Source of the DNA: Hofstenia miamia
Taxonomy: Eukaryota; Xenacoelomorpha; Acoela
Direction: 5' to 3'
DNA length: 64,000 bases
Assembly: GCA_004352715.1 (NCBI GenBank)
Contig: SCFE01000075.1
Coordinates: 949,094 to 1,013,093 of the forward strand
Position numbers and translations under genes: made by a program. Under the pieces are notes generated by a model. The model was not told the origin of the DNA and searched no databases. It saw only the letters and a program-made list of their open reading frames with translations. Of the stretch, positions 11,116 to 24,383 are shown one piece after another (within the stretch, counting starts at the first letter, position 1; each line of letters begins with the position of its first letter).

Positions 11116-13796
11116 GACAATACTTGGCAAACTACTCAAATCAGAGAAATTAATAATTTGAAAATCATTATAGTATCTATATGTATTTAAACATTTTTAT
11201 TAGAGAAACGCCAATTTAATTCAATAGATAAAAGGGGTGGAAAATTTTTATATTGAGTTTGCTGAAACGGAATAGAAAGGCACTAACCATTGGATCATTT
11301 TACTAGTAAATTTGATTGTCCGAAAAGTAAATTATTCCTTTCCTAAGTTCAAACATTAGATGTGGTACTACGGAACGAGTAGTTCAGATTCACATTTAAT
11401 GTAACTGAATATTTAGTAGATAATTGATACGTATAGTAATGCCGAAAAACAATTTTTAATCGAAAATAAATTTTTGCCGAAATTTTAGAAGAGAAATATG
11501 TTTGGAAACATCATACTGGTGCGCAAATACAGGTTAGGGGTAATACCCCATAGCGTATTGACACGATTTTATACTTCTGTAAATTGAAAATTACACCCTT
11601 TTCAATATATGCCCACAAACGTTCCCACCAAACTCAAAATTGAATATGTAGAATTTTAACTTGCAATTTTGTAATAGACCTCAATTCAAATTAAAATATT
11701 TTGAAATGACATGAAAAATCATGAAAATTCACTGTAGATTTCCAGTTCTAGGTATGATGGCAGCTATTTTTGCACAATTTTTATACCACATTTTGTTAGT
11801 AATTAGTTTGAAATCGATATTTAGCCAATGATTTTTAAATAAGTTCCACGCTTCTTTAAAGGACTATTGAAATACGTATTATACACATTTGAAAACATTA
11901 CGACAAATTATTTTTCTGTAATAATATCACAAATTGTTCTCTAGAATTTCATCGGGCTACTTGTAATGAAGGACTAGATTGAAAAATTTACTTGTAGTCA
12001 AGTTCATGAAGTAGTCAAATGCATGAAGTTTGCTGTTCTACTTGAAAGATACAAAACATTTTTACATATTTTCGAACAAATGTTTCAAGGCCTTCAAATT
12101 CTTTCCATTCCCAATGTTCATGCGAATCAAAATTTCTAAAAACCAGCTATTTCGATGGACTACTAATGTAGAACACAAAGTTCGAATTGATCGCCAAACG
12201 CTGGGAACGAAAATTTCGCGCAAAGTTGTCACCCACAAAGGTTTGCGATCTCGCGGCGAAAAAGTAAATGAAAAAGAAGCACCTCTATCTTAGGTGCAAT
12301 ATCTTCAGATTTTGAATATTTAAACTGATTTTAAAGAAAACATCGCAATTTCAAAAATTTCCTTCAACATTTCGATATAAATAGCAAAATCAGGTAAATA
12401 CAGAGCAATAAGAAGCAATACAAGAAATAATAAATTTGCACTAATTTTATGTAGACAATATTCTATCAGTTGCTGGGCTGTCTTTTAGTGGTGGGTGTTT
12501 ATGGGAAAATTAGGAAAAACTTCAAAGCGAATGGTGGGGGGAGGAAATTCTTAAACATTAAAATTGAATTCTTTCTACTGACATGTTCTAATAAACCTTT
12601 CTCGAACCATGACGCCAAGTAAATTATATTTCTTAAAAACTAATACTTCTAGTGCAGATGTACTTGCTAGTCATGCTGACAATCTTCTATAGGAAGATGG
12701 CAAATTTTAACATCATCTTGTGGCAGATAGTTATTTTTAAATCGCAGTGCTATTGACAAGCTTACTTCAAAAAGTGTGTCTATTAGGAATAGTGAAAAGG
12801 CAGAATTGGAAAATGTAAATATCTATATAGTAGTTCTTGATATTAACCTGTGCTTAACAAGATGGCTAAACAATGGAGTTGTTACTGCAATTTCAACTCT
12901 TTATCAAAAACCTATTCCTAACATTACTTTATTGGAACCTTGTTACATTTAGTAAAGAGAATAAATTTGACAATAAAAAACGGAATTGCCAGACAGCTCT
13001 AAACTTTGCTGAATTGTATCAAATAACACAAATTATCATACAAAATAATAATGGATATCGGTAGCTCAGTTCGCTGTAAGACCCCTGTATATATTATTGT
13101 TTAAAAATGAATAATACATTCAAAGAATTCGTAGTAATTATGCCAGTTAATGTCAGTTTTACCCTCGCGTGCATTTTGTATACCAACAAGATATTTGCTG
13201 TTTCTTTGAAGAAACTTTAAAAAGAGTGCTGAAATGGAGGATCCTCGAACTTCATTCTAAATTGATACATATCACGCGCATGCCTTGTTTAAGGAGATGT
13301 TACTTCCCACTGCATTTATATAAGCTTATTGCAATGTAATGTTATAAATAAATGTCGATTAACATTTCTGAAAATTGTATAAAGCATTAAAAGCTGAGAA
13401 ATTTTGCAAACAGGCGAACAAAAGCTGGGCAGTTTTTCTTTCCCCCAACAAACTAACTAAAAAATTAAGTAACAATCTACGGGAGGGACCTTATAAGACT
13501 TGAATATTTCAAAACCAAATGCGCTTTACAAAGCGTACAGTAATAGAAAATTGCATGACACAAAATGAACCCAGCAAACTTCTCTTGAGGTAGCACGATA
13601 AATTTTAACCTTAGATACCCATGGATAGAGGTGCCGATCATGGTTTGTTGCCCTACCATCATGTAACATATTATGGATGTCTTAGTGGTATGTTAGGATT
13701 GCCATTATGGATAGTAAACTCAAATATATGGACAATGGAAATCCATAAATTTATTATATACAGAATTTATATTAAGTTTCAAGCAAATTGTGTCAT

Positions 13797-13910
13797 ATAT
13801 CAACATTAATAATAATTGAATGGGTAAATATATATTTACATATTGTTTTGAATATATCAACATTAATAATAATTGAATGGGTAAATATATATTTACATAT
13901 TGTTTTGAAC
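13797..13910. repeat. 57-bp direct tandem duplication
   Basis: The unit beginning atatcaacattaataataa at 13797 recurs at 13854 without visible change. The 57-bp period keeps frame, so the minus strand shows a duplicated peptide, but there is no sign that it is coding. Confidence 0.9.
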
Positions 13911-15218
13911 AAAACAATTTTGATAAGATAACTTTTAAAAAGCAGCTTCAGGAGATTGTTTAACCTTGCTCTAACAAATTTGTTGTATTGGAAAACGAAG
14001 AAAAAATAATTGATTTCTTTTAAATTTGTTTCTGAATGTCTCAAAATGCTTCTGCGATCTAGTGAATTGCTGGTACCTTGTATGCATTTTGCTAAATATT
14101 AGAAATTACTATAATAAAATGCTATTACCAAGCGCATCATACATATATTTCATAATCATTAATCATATTTTACATAATGGCCATTAGGACCAATATAATA
14201 TGGTCATTATGGATGGATGAAAACTTCAACTTGCCATAAATGGCTATGGCTTTACTATAAACAGCAACATGCAATATCCGTGCGACAGGAAGGCATTGCA
14301 AAACGCAAGAAAACTAGCTGATAAGAAAAGATTTATACATAATCATACTCATTTTTGAGGCTATGTATTCATTGAAGTACTCCAAGAAACAATATTTATA
14401 ATGCACTCAATTTTTGGGGAACCTTATAAATGAAATCTGGGATGATATTACCAGAGCCCTCTTTTCTGTTGCTTTATAACTGAATTTCTAATGCTTCATA
14501 TCACAAAATCTGCTTTATACTTACATTTGACACAGCAGATTTCTTAACAAGTACCATTGATAATTTACCAGGGTCTGGAAATTCAATGCACTGTATATAA
14601 TTCTCAGAAGACACGTATTTTAACAAGCTCTTTCACCATATGGATAAAATGGTGAACAATAATTGTGAATTGATCAAATGACAGCGATAACTGCAAAATC
14701 TCGGATGAATTTAACTGGCGATTAACTGTAACTTGGACTCGAATTTAGGAGGACTTCCCGCAAACGGAACTGAAATTCAGATAGGTACTTTAATCAGCTG
14801 ATTTAGAACTTCTTTAAAATTCAACAACTGTTCTTTGGCTATTTTTTCACTAATTAATAATATATGGTGACTGCAATTAATAAAACATAGATAACTGTAG
14901 AGCAACGCCACCCATAGAGGAGAAATTTACTGATGTATCAAATATTTCGAATATGGCTCTATATTAAGTGAATAATTAATAACAAATAATATATGCGCAT
15001 ATTAATTGGAATGTCTTTCACTAAAGTATTAGTAGGAACAGTTTCATTATTTTTTCTCCAACTGTGTATGTAAAAGAAGTTTTAGTTTCATTGGTCATTT
15101 ATAAATTGGCCCTGAACATTAGCCATTATATATCGGAAGCAACATTGTACAAAATAGCCTTAAATTGTATTTAGCTAATAGAAACATATTTGGTTGGTAG
15201 CTTACTGACACGCCACGA

Positions 15219-15238
15219 TATATATATATATATATATA
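15219..15238. repeat. (TA)n microsatellite
   Basis: Short uninterrupted alternating A/T tract about 1 kb upstream of the Tob gene. Confidence 0.9.
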
Positions 15239-16009
15239 CTCATAAATTCACGGGCAAAAAATAATTTTTCAATGCATCAATCACCACTACAAATACTGAA
15301 AAAAATATTAAGTACTAAGACTCAATAGAAAAATTTAGCAAAGTAGTACTTAATATAATGCAATAGACAATGCATTTTTAACGACAATAACGCACTTGAC
15401 TCATTCGAAAATTTTGTATAGTAGTTAAAAGCCGCACACACGCAATAAATTTATATTAGAAATATATTATTATTACTTTGTAACACACATGTAGCATTGT
15501 ATTAGTAATTTACAGCAATAAATTGGCTTTGACTCTAATTGTTAAAAAAAAATAAAAACGTTGTTATAGTGTGCACAAGAAAATAACATAATATATACAA
15601 AATCAAATAACATTTTGAAAATAGAAAGATTAATACAATCTACTAAAGATTTTAAAATGCATTCATTCAAAAATTTAGTCAAAAAATTTCTGAATATACT
15701 GATATGCAAACTACAAACCGGTTTCTTTGGAAACCGTTAACTTTAAAATCCACTAGAAAATAGTTCGCAGTTTTTATTATTATACTAACTAAAATAAATA
15801 AAATATATTTTTAAAAAGCAAGTGCCAAGTATTTAATTGCAATATGCAATAAAATATTTTGTTAAATCTTGATTTATATTAAAAATTTTTGCAAGATATT
15901 TTGAGCAACATACGCAATCGATCCTTTTTTGTTTTGCATTCATTAATTTTTGCTCTGCACGTCGTTCGGTGCGTTTGGTGCTATTTTGTACTTTTATATT
16001 TTTTATACG

Positions 16010-16186
16010 GTATGTGTTAATTTTTAGTTCATTTAATGACTTATATTTTTGCCATCCTCGTTTTGTTAAAGATCCTAACCGTTCCGCATTTTAAAATTTG
16101 ATGAAATTATAACTTTTTTTACAATTAGTTTCTGATTTGATTTTTGTAACACATGAATTGCATTCTTATTCATTATTATTATTTAG
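16010..16186 (+). other. Candidate 5' UTR intron of the Tob gene
   Basis: A donor-like acg|gtatgtg at 16010 pairs with an acceptor after a T-rich run, ttattatttag|ata, ending at 16186, 12 bp before the ATG. The sequence just upstream (about 15955-15985) is locally richer in CpG than its surroundings, as expected near a transcription start. This is inferred from splice-site resemblance only; no transcript evidence is available. Confidence 0.4.
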
Positions 16187-16198
16187 ATAAATCGTAAA

Positions 16199-18074
16199 AT
16201 GTATCCAGAAACTTCTGTCGCTGTTAAATTTTTATCCAGATATTTGCACAACGCTCTTCCTCGTCGACGACTTGATAAATTTGAGGAAGAACTCTTAAAT
16301 GCAATCAACAACAAATTTTTTGGTCATTGGTATCCTGATAAACCCATGAAGGTATGTTTCTTTGAATCCAGGCACTATATTTTTCGATGAGTAATGTTTA
16401 ATGCAATTTTATTCCGCAAAGAGCGCTAATTTTCTTTTAGGGATCTGCATTTCGATGCATTAAATTCGGAAAAGATATGGATCTCGTTATAATAGCTGCA
16501 GCTAACATATGTGGACTAGATCTTTTGGAGTTACAAAATCACTTTCCAGCTGGATTAATAGTTTGGATAGATCCTGGTGAAGTAGCTTACAAATTAGGTG
16601 ATGGTGCACCCACGACTACATTATATAAACTACCGGCCATACCCAATTCCACTGCTCATCTTAATCAAAGATCAGTACGTCCTTCAAAACTGCCTCTAAA
16701 TAACGAACATTCTTTCACAGTAAGTTAGTTTTACATAACATAATGGTAATTGGGGTTGTGTGCTCAATAAATTAATATATTTAAAATTAATTTTTGATAT
16801 TAGCATAGTTCAATGTAGAATGTATCGTAGGATGTTGATTGTTTGCACACACAGGATGTTCAGTGTGAATAGCGTTATCATTATTTTACTTTATTTAGCC
16901 TATTGATAACAGCAGTCATCAAACCAGTGCCAGTCTAAATCCAGAAGCAGCAGTATTTTCACCTTCAGTATCCCCTGAATTGTTTAGTGTCGCCGATGAG
17001 GAATCTGGTAATTTAAAGTTGTCTCCAGATTATTGGTAATTTTTTCAAATTTTTGCAATGATATTTTCTACTCATATGTTTCCAATTGCTTATTTATACT
17101 GTTTAGTTCTCCTTCGAAACAGAATTCAAGGTTAACATATATGTCACCAGAATCATTTGCAGCAACAAAGTTTGGTTCAACAAAAGTAAAAAATAAAAGT
17201 AAGTTGCGTATTTTTGTATTATCTACCGTTTCCTAAATTTTTGGTTTCCCAAATGAATTTTACGATTAAATATGCGTTTTATCAAATTTGCATATTTACT
17301 TTAACTAATTGCTTTGTACTATTTATATTTGATGAAAAATTTTTAAGTCTGCTTGTAGCGTTGAATTTCTATATGCTTTGAATCTTTTCAAGTGGAAATT
17401 TCCGGAATGATCGTGCAATCTGTTTTGTGTTGTGTTGTAAATTTATGTATTGTTGTATGGTTGATTCCACTGGTAAAATCATTTTTAATTACATATTGGT
17501 TAGAATTTAGAGCGTAATTTATTTGATTTTGTTAAAACAAAAAGTTCCAAATAAGTCAAAATTGACTCAAATTAAAATTTTGTTTACTTGCGTATGCATT
17601 CATTAAAACCAACAGCAGGTATATACACCTCCAAAAATATCAAAATATATTTAATAGTTTTTTCATTGTTTTACATAATTTTTTAATTGAAATGCTACAT
17701 GTAAAATGAATCTCAAAGATTAATGGTACTTCTAGTGTTAAACGCAATTTTGTTAAATGCAATAATTTGTTAAATATTTAGGTCAAAAAATCAATATTTC
17801 TGGAATGTCGCCGAGTGAATTCACTGCGTATATGAAACAGCGCACTGCCCAAATGCACAGTCGTCCACCACATACAATCTATGCTTCTGAAGGTTCTCCT
17901 ACAAATGTTTGTTCAACATATATACCTCAGCATAACTCAGATCCTTGGTATGGCATTGGAACCGCCGAATCCGACGTTTATGATCCATGCAGTAGTGCAG
18001 CATTTAATGGCGGTTTCCACTCTCTAGATGCTCCTTATGCGCAATTGTCATCACGTGTTGGCGGTGCTAATTAA
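16199..18074 (+). CDS. Tob: Tob/BTG family antiproliferative protein, five coding exons
   Basis: Exons 16199-16351, 16441-16719, 16899-17035, 17107-17198 and 17782-18074 join in frame at GT-AG sites to give 317 residues ending in TAA. Residues 1 to about 110 form the BTG domain: 'LPRRRLDKFEEEL' and '[20 protein letters not shown]' (box A region), then 'VWIDPGEVAYKLGDG' (box B region). Residues 207-215, FAATKFGST, match a segment I recall as typical of Tob1/Tob2 beyond the BTG domain, which favours Tob over short BTG1/2 proteins. Tob proteins bind the CCR4-NOT deadenylase through the BTG domain and promote mRNA decay, restraining proliferation; nematode FOG-3 belongs to the same family. I could not confirm a PAM2 motif; the serine/proline-rich stretch near residues 155-172 is the only candidate. 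Introns are 89, 179, 71 and 583 bp. No frame breaks are seen; this is the best-supported host gene here. Confidence 0.93.
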
Positions 18075-18626
18075 TCTCCATTCTACAAAGCATTCTATTT
18101 TTATGAAAATATTTCGAAATTATCTATCATAAAAACACTTGCCTTTTCTGTTTAGTCAAGGTACTCAATATTGCTTGCAGCAGCTCTCAACCAAGTTATA
18201 ATAGTTGTATTTATTTGGAACTCTAGGAGTTTTAGATATATGTTGCCAGTCAAATTCTCATAATGGTGCTTAATTTTTGACATTATTGTCGCCTGTATAT
18301 TTAATTCCGTAATTCTCGTTTGTTAGGGCATTAATCCTCCATACATATGAGAAATAGGTTTTCATTAAGCAGTTTGTAGTGTTTTGATTTACCACGCAGA
18401 GAGACTATATTGTTTATTTTATTATAATTGTTATTTTTTTAATTTTTGCTGTAATGCATGTAAATTTGGGTTGTATAAAATTGTATTTTCGCTGTGTAAA
18501 TTTTGTTTAAAATGGGGTAGTGTTTTTGTAAAGGTAATTTCCAGATTTAGTTTTAATGTCTACCATTGAAATGGTTTAATAAGTTTCGTTTTTAATATTT
18601 TACTGTTTTGTACAGGATTTGGACGT

Positions 18627-18810
18627 AATAAATGTTTGTCATTATTTTGACTAATAAATGTTGCAACTAAGTATTAACATGTATTTACGCATATCTTAAC
18701 GCCATCTTTTGTGCAAAAGTATCATTGCCGCGTTTCAAATGTTTTAATTGTAATTTTTTATTATTTAAACTTTATTTAAATATTCAATTTTATTTTGCAA
18801 TTTCAATAAA
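18627..18810 (+). terminator. Candidate polyadenylation signals of the Tob gene
   Basis: AATAAA hexamers occur at 18627-18632, near 18653 and at 18805-18810, downstream of the Tob stop codon and followed by T-rich sequence. They would give a 3' UTR of about 0.55-0.75 kb. Which one is used cannot be told from sequence. Confidence 0.45.
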
Positions 18811-18829
18811 AAATTATTTATCATTCTAT

Positions 18830-20220
18830 GTTTTTTTGCACAAAATCTGAAGGTATGTTTCGCAACAATCAATAGCATAAGTATTTTTTAATTTAAAATA
18901 TTTTGGTGTTCTTTACGAAAGTATTACTTGCCAATTAACCGATCAGTAATAAAAACTCAGTTTAGAGGCGGAAATCAAACTATCTCGAAAACACTTGGTT
19001 TCTTTGGAATATGATTCTAGGTTACACTAGATAAGTTTTGAAGTCATGAATGACCTCATCTTTACATCAATTACGCTAAATTTTTATTTCACAGCATACT
19101 GTAGCTGTAAACACATGAGAAGACGCGTTATTGACAACGAATAATTTAAAGATTAAAATTTTAATGGATAAGAATGATATATTTCCTGTACAAAACTGTA
19201 AAACGAAAATGAATAAACACTAAGGCTTATTGAGAAACAACAAAATTCATTGATATCGTAGTCCCACAAATCCTTGTTCTAATACAGATCCTGGTAGAAT
19301 TTATGTCCTCATTTCAGTAATGCTAAAATGCTTGTCAAGAATTGTTATGAAAATACTTTAAAACGGTATTTTGCTTTTGAATAACGTTTTCTAATACCAA
19401 TAGTAGTTAGACGAAAAACCGAAACCGTGCTTCGGAAGTATTAACCGAGTACTTAACATTTTGGATGTAGAAATCCGTTTTTGATTTTCACGAATTCAAT
19501 CTTATTAAAACTGATGTTTAGTTGCAGTTGTGTAGAGCATTTTGACACAGTTGAAATGCTTACATTTTGGTATATATTCTATTTACATTTTTGAATTATA
19601 TTCTTGTTTTATTGAAATTAAGAGAACTGCATTAACCGACATAGCTATTTAAAACAACACTTTGGTTGCTTGCAAAATTTTGATGTGAGCTAAAAATGAT
19701 TCCAAGTATTTTGAAGGCTCAACCTGTTTTATATGGAATGGTCTTTAAAGTTAAACAAATAGACTGCTATCAAATTATGAAAAATTTTCTCCGAGCCCAT
19801 TGAAAATTTAGAAATCTTGAGGCATAAACGTCAATTGATCACCGCTCTTAAATATGATCCTGAAAATTTCTAATAACTTGGCTGGCTGTGCCTAAAATAC
19901 TTGAAAATTCCGAATTTTTTCGAAATTTTTCGAATTCTCTCCAAAGCTAATGTTCAGGTACATAAAAGCTGTTTCCTGATGTGTAGATAGACCTCCATGC
20001 GCCAAGTCAGAAGTGACGGGTACCTCAATGGGACTCGTTAGGGGCTGTTTAAAAGGGGGAATTGTAAGAAGCCACTCTCTTCTACTTGGCCGTGCTTTCA
20101 CATTTTGAACGTCTTCATTAATTTGTGAGACATGTGCCTTTAAAAAAGTTTTTTAAGATCATTAAAAATTTTCGAAACTTGCAATGCTGTTAAGTTTAAT
20201 ATTAATAGAAATTTTTTAAA
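18830..20220. other. Intergenic sequence with a short GC-richer patch
   Basis: No gene is recognised. A patch at about 19970-20105 is much richer in G and C than its flanks. Its minus strand gives a 69-codon frame (19892-20101) including 'REWLLTIPPFKQPLTSPIEV', which matches no family I know. It could be an exon, a SINE-like repeat or the leader of the LINE fragment just downstream. Confidence 0.4.
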
Positions 20221-20224
20221 CTAA

Positions 20225-21316
20225 TTAGCATCATACTTAAAAAATCGTCGACAAGTGGTAAAATTTTGTGATACCGTATCAAAGAGCTGTATTATTACAG
20301 GTGGTGTTCCACAGGGACCAATTTTAGCTCCAATACTATTTTTAACTTTTTTAAATGACTTACCAAATTGTTGTCAATAACTTTGCTACATTTTTGCTGA
20401 TGTGAAGATTTCAAACAATATTTTTCAAGAATTAGTAGTTGATACTGAAAGAATTATAAAATGGGCTGCAACTAATAAAATGAAATTTAACTTCCACAAG
20501 TTTCGTTTAATGAGTATCAATTCTTCATACATAGCCCATAAAATAGAAACAGAAAATCTTTAGATTGATACTTCAAAACATGTGAATTATTTAGGAGTTC
20601 ATATATCGTATATCCTATTTTTCAAAGAATTAAAAAATCAAATATAACATTATTACAACTACGAAGAAATTTACCTTCAAGTCTACCATCATCTACTAAA
20701 TTTAAATTATTTAAATCGATTATCATACCAAGGTTATTTTATTTCTCTCCTGTTTGGTATGCAAACTCCAAAAAAATATAGACAAACTTGAAAAAATTCA
20801 AAAAAATTTTAAAATGGCATACAAAAATGCTTTAATTTACTATAACCTCCTACCAGTTTCTTTATTTCTTTAATAAAAGGATATCCATCAATTAATAGAT
20901 ATAATCCATGGAAAATATGATTTAATTAATATTTTAGACTATGTTTCATGCGAATGGAAAAACAATCGAAAAACTAAAAGTTTATTATTTGTTATTGAGA
21001 AGACGAAGAAAAATAATAGTGATGATTGGTACTTTAATAGAATTTGCTGCATTGGGAATTATTTAATTCAGAAATACAACTTTGATTTCTTTGGAAATCC
21101 AAAAATTAGCAAAAAGAAAATGTACGATATTCTTTATGAATTTTTAGAAAATTCATATGAAAGTAATGGATGTAAGCGATTTTTTTTATGTTTATGCAGT
21201 GACTGCAAAAAATCATTTAATTTTTGTAAATATTAATAATGCTTTTAAAATTCTATATCATTGTATATTTATCCACAGCTTAATAAAGCCTAGTAGTAGT
21301 AGTAGGAGTAGTAATA
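20225..21316 (+). pseudogene. LINE (Jockey/CR1-like) reverse transcriptase 3' fragment with (TAG)n tail
   Basis: Across several frames this encodes the second half of an APE-type LINE RT. 'ITGGVPQGPILAPILFLTFL' followed by NDLP (about 20297-20370) matches the V-P-Q-G-S-x-L-x-P-L-L-F ... N-D-L-P motif. 'YIFADVKISN' follows where F-A-D-D would be; the second catalytic Asp is lost. 'HVNYLGVHIS' near 20580 matches the YLG motif. A C-terminal tail near 21170-21215 has the pattern CKRFFLCLCSDCK. Several stops break the frame. The copy ends after AATAAAGCC in a short TAG repeat (21291-21314), as many LINEs end in short tandem repeats. The truncated 5' end is typical of LINE insertions. Confidence 0.75.
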
Positions 21317-21495
21317 TGTAAGAATATCCTCTTTCAACTATGTGCACCTAACTACAGAAAGCAAAATATTTATTTTTATTTGCTATTCTCATGAACTTCA
21401 TACCGTATTATTATGTAAACTCTAGGTGTCATAAAACTTAGTAATTTTTCTTAGAAACATTGATTTTGTAGCAAAATGTTAACTAAAGCAGAGTT

Positions 21496-21610
21496 GGAAT
21501 CGGTTCGGGAGAACAGACGGTTCGGATTCACTTTGGTTTCGGGTATAAAATCCTAGAAAAATCGGTGAAGGTTTCGGGTAAGCCCACCTCTTCCGGGAAA
21601 ACGCCAGCTA
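21496..21610. repeat. TTCGG/TTCGGG-word repeat region
   Basis: Six or more short words built on ttcgg or tcggg occur within about 110 bp of otherwise AT-rich DNA (for example ggaatcggttcgggag and gacggttcggattc). Such self-similar CGG-word clusters resemble subterminal regions of hAT-type non-autonomous elements. I found no clear terminal inverted repeats here. Confidence 0.45.
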
Positions 21611-22039
21611 CTTCAAAATTCCCTAAGAAGGCCTTAATTCAATAATTTTTATTTATTTTTTGAGGGTGTTTACATGCTAGGTTTCTTGGGATTTAATATT
21701 ATAAGAAGTGCATTAAAAGTCTAAAAGGAGAACAATACATTATAATTCATTTGAAATTTTAAAGGCCACTTTGTCGTCCAGCATTTCGCGTAGGATTCGA
21801 GTAAGATGCAGTGCTATTTGGTAAATTTCTGGTAAATTCGGCTTCTGTATCCAATTCCAACTGTGAACCAAAGCTGATATTTAACAGGGTTGCTGTTCAA
21901 AAAGTTTTTTCCAAATTAATAAAAAACATATTTTTTACAAAAAAAACATGTTTTTTATGGTTTTTTCCCAAAATACTTTTAAGAACAAAATAAGATTTGA
22001 AACTTCTCGCATCTCAATAGAACCGTATATGAAAATTTA

Positions 22040-22041
<2 letters not shown>

Positions 22042-22073
<32 letters not shown>
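22042..22073. repeat. (TA)n microsatellite
   Basis: Uninterrupted alternating A/T tract. Confidence 0.95.
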
Positions 22074-22075
<2 letters not shown>

Positions 22076-22384
22076 CGGCGATATGTAGTTGCAAATTAGG
22101 GTAAGAAATCAACAGAGCGGCAAAATTGGCGACTTAAATTATTTAAATTTTTTTTAAAAAGCGCCAGTTTCCAACATTTTGGCAATATCAGCATTTACAG
22201 AGTCAGTGGACTCTCCAATTACTATTAGCATTTACTTAAAATAAAAAACATTACTATTTTTCAAATTGTTTCAAACATGCTTTTTCCTTCGTGTTTTAAG
22301 CACTTGCTTAAAATAATGCAACACTGATATTCTGAATTCTCAAATATAAATGCATTAAATTAATGCGTTTAAATAACTTCTCAT

Positions 22385-22760
22385 TAAACTTCAAAATGTA
22401 GACAATTAATTTCTGAACTTAGTACAAACTTTATTTTGGGCATAACTGAAACTTGGTTTACAAATGACAAGGATATTTTGTATTATTGAATCTATAATTC
22501 TAACTTTAGAATATTTCCAAGGGACAGATCTTTAACCTTTTATTTCAATGAGAAAAAAATGGGAAGGTGCTATGTTTAAATTCCCAAAATACTCAAACAA
22601 AAGCTTAGGCTAGATATAGCAAATGATTCAACAATAATCATATCCAATTAGTAGATATCTCCAATTGTCAAAATATAACTTATATTCGCATTTTCAATAT
22701 CGAAAACTTGCTTTACAAAAGAAATTATAAACAATTTATGAAATGGAAAGAATATGAAAA
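22385..22760 (+). pseudogene. LINE APE-type endonuclease fragment
   Basis: The frame from 22416 reads 'ELSTNFILGITETWFTNDKD' and, after a stop, 'IYNSNFRIFPRDRS' and 'YFNEKKMGRCYV'. This follows the order of the apurinic-endonuclease-like domain in CR1/Jockey-type LINEs: an I-x-x-x-ETW-L motif, then G-Y-x-x-x-R-x-D-R, then a GGG-V-C-x-Y-V-type segment (degenerate here). Only about 120 codons are recognisable and stops interrupt them. It is in the same orientation as the RT fragment at 20.2-21.3 kb but lies downstream of it, so it is a separate insertion. Confidence 0.6.
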
Positions 22761-24324
22761 CTGAAAAAATAGAAAAAATGTACCATAGAAATAAATCCAT
22801 TACAAATAAAAAGTAAATGCTTTCACTGAAGTTTTTTTAAATGTAGGAAACTACAACAGCATAAATGTGTCTTTTTTGTCCTAATAAAGCAGCTAGTTAC
22901 AACTAGTAGTGCTACACAAATCCACTATTTCATTAACCCTGAAGCTGTTTTACTGGTGAATGAATCGTCTCTGAACATCACAATACCTTCAGGTTTCTCT
23001 ATAATGTTGAAATAACTAAGAATATGAATCACTACTAATGATAATGACTTCAAAAAGATATTTGCCTAGTAAACTGGGCTGAGGTTTACTTGAAAGATAA
23101 CTAATATCAGCAAATTCAAAATTCTATAGAAACTCCTGAATGAAATTTGAAATGAGTTTATCATATAATCCACTAATTAATGATAGATGTCTAACTTCGA
23201 CAAAACTAAAATGAAAATTTTTTTTGTATACTTGTAATAAATCTAGGAAGCTGTCAATCATTAAAAACTGTAAGACCTGTAATTTGTTCAATATTATTTA
23301 AGTTGATATAGAATTATTTATAAATATTTCCTGTGGGTTTCTGTATTTCATTTTCAGCACGACTTTACGTTATTTCAGAATAAGTTGTTTATTATTTTGT
23401 TTCTACTAATAAATTGAAAATTTATTGGCTCCATTTCTCTTTGTTTTTTATATTTATTAAACTTTTATTAGACAAAAATAAGTCGTTGGATTTGCAAATC
23501 AAGATTGTACAAGGCATTCATTTGAGTTTTTTGTGCAATAATTGAATTTTTATATCAAAGAAGCGAATCAGTAATATGGTATAAAGATTATGTAAAAATA
23601 TCAGATGCATCTGGGGATTTATTTTATTAGAGAAAGCTGCTTAAAGCTTATCTTCAAATATCTGAAATATACAGTTGGAAAAATAGTTACATAAAGTGAT
23701 ATATCCATTATTTTTATAACTTGATGTTTGAAAGTACTAAATATTTATTTAGTCATTTTTGTGCCTAAAAATTTTTATCTGTTCTATCCTTATTAGATGA
23801 ATGAATTGTGCCTATTTACACAATTTTACTCATTAATGTAAATTTTTCAAAAGTTTATACAAGATTATTTGCTTCAAGCATTCTTTCCACTACTATGGCT
23901 GATCAAGCAGTAACGGAATTTCAATTTCACAGGTTAAAATGTATGCTACTCATGTATAGCTCCTTAGTATGTTCATCAATAAGACAGTTTTTTTGAAAAA
24001 TTCATTTTTCATTGATTTATGACGTCAAAACTACTAGGTAACGGAGTTTATACCATTTACATTATAACTTACTGTTCCTCTATAAAATACGTATATGATA
24101 AATGTTATATTCATTTAGGGTTAGTCCACTATCTTACCACCAAATATTTGCATAGTTGAAAAATTAATTCCATTAAAAATTCGGAAACTAATTGGTTCTA
24201 CATGGTAACGGAATTTCAATGGCCCTGTTATCAGGCATAGATTTTAATTTTTAAAAGTTTTATCATTGTTCCCTAATATTGCATTAATTTTTACTATAAT
24301 TGAAATCTTAGGCCCATATAAATG

Positions 24325-24383
<59 letters not shown>

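Larger units (their letters stand above)
11116..15950. other. AT-rich intergenic sequence, no gene recognised
   Basis: No coding region can be supported. It holds a small CpG-rich patch (about 12180-12262), a 57-bp tandem duplication (13797-13910) and a (TA)n tract (15219-15238). Open frames at 12030-12293 and 13477-13809 have no recognisable motifs. Confidence 0.55.

Noticed and set aside
13720-14044. Minus-strand frames with a duplicated 19-residue peptide
   Set aside because: The duplication is just the 57-bp DNA repeat, and no coding evidence supports either frame.
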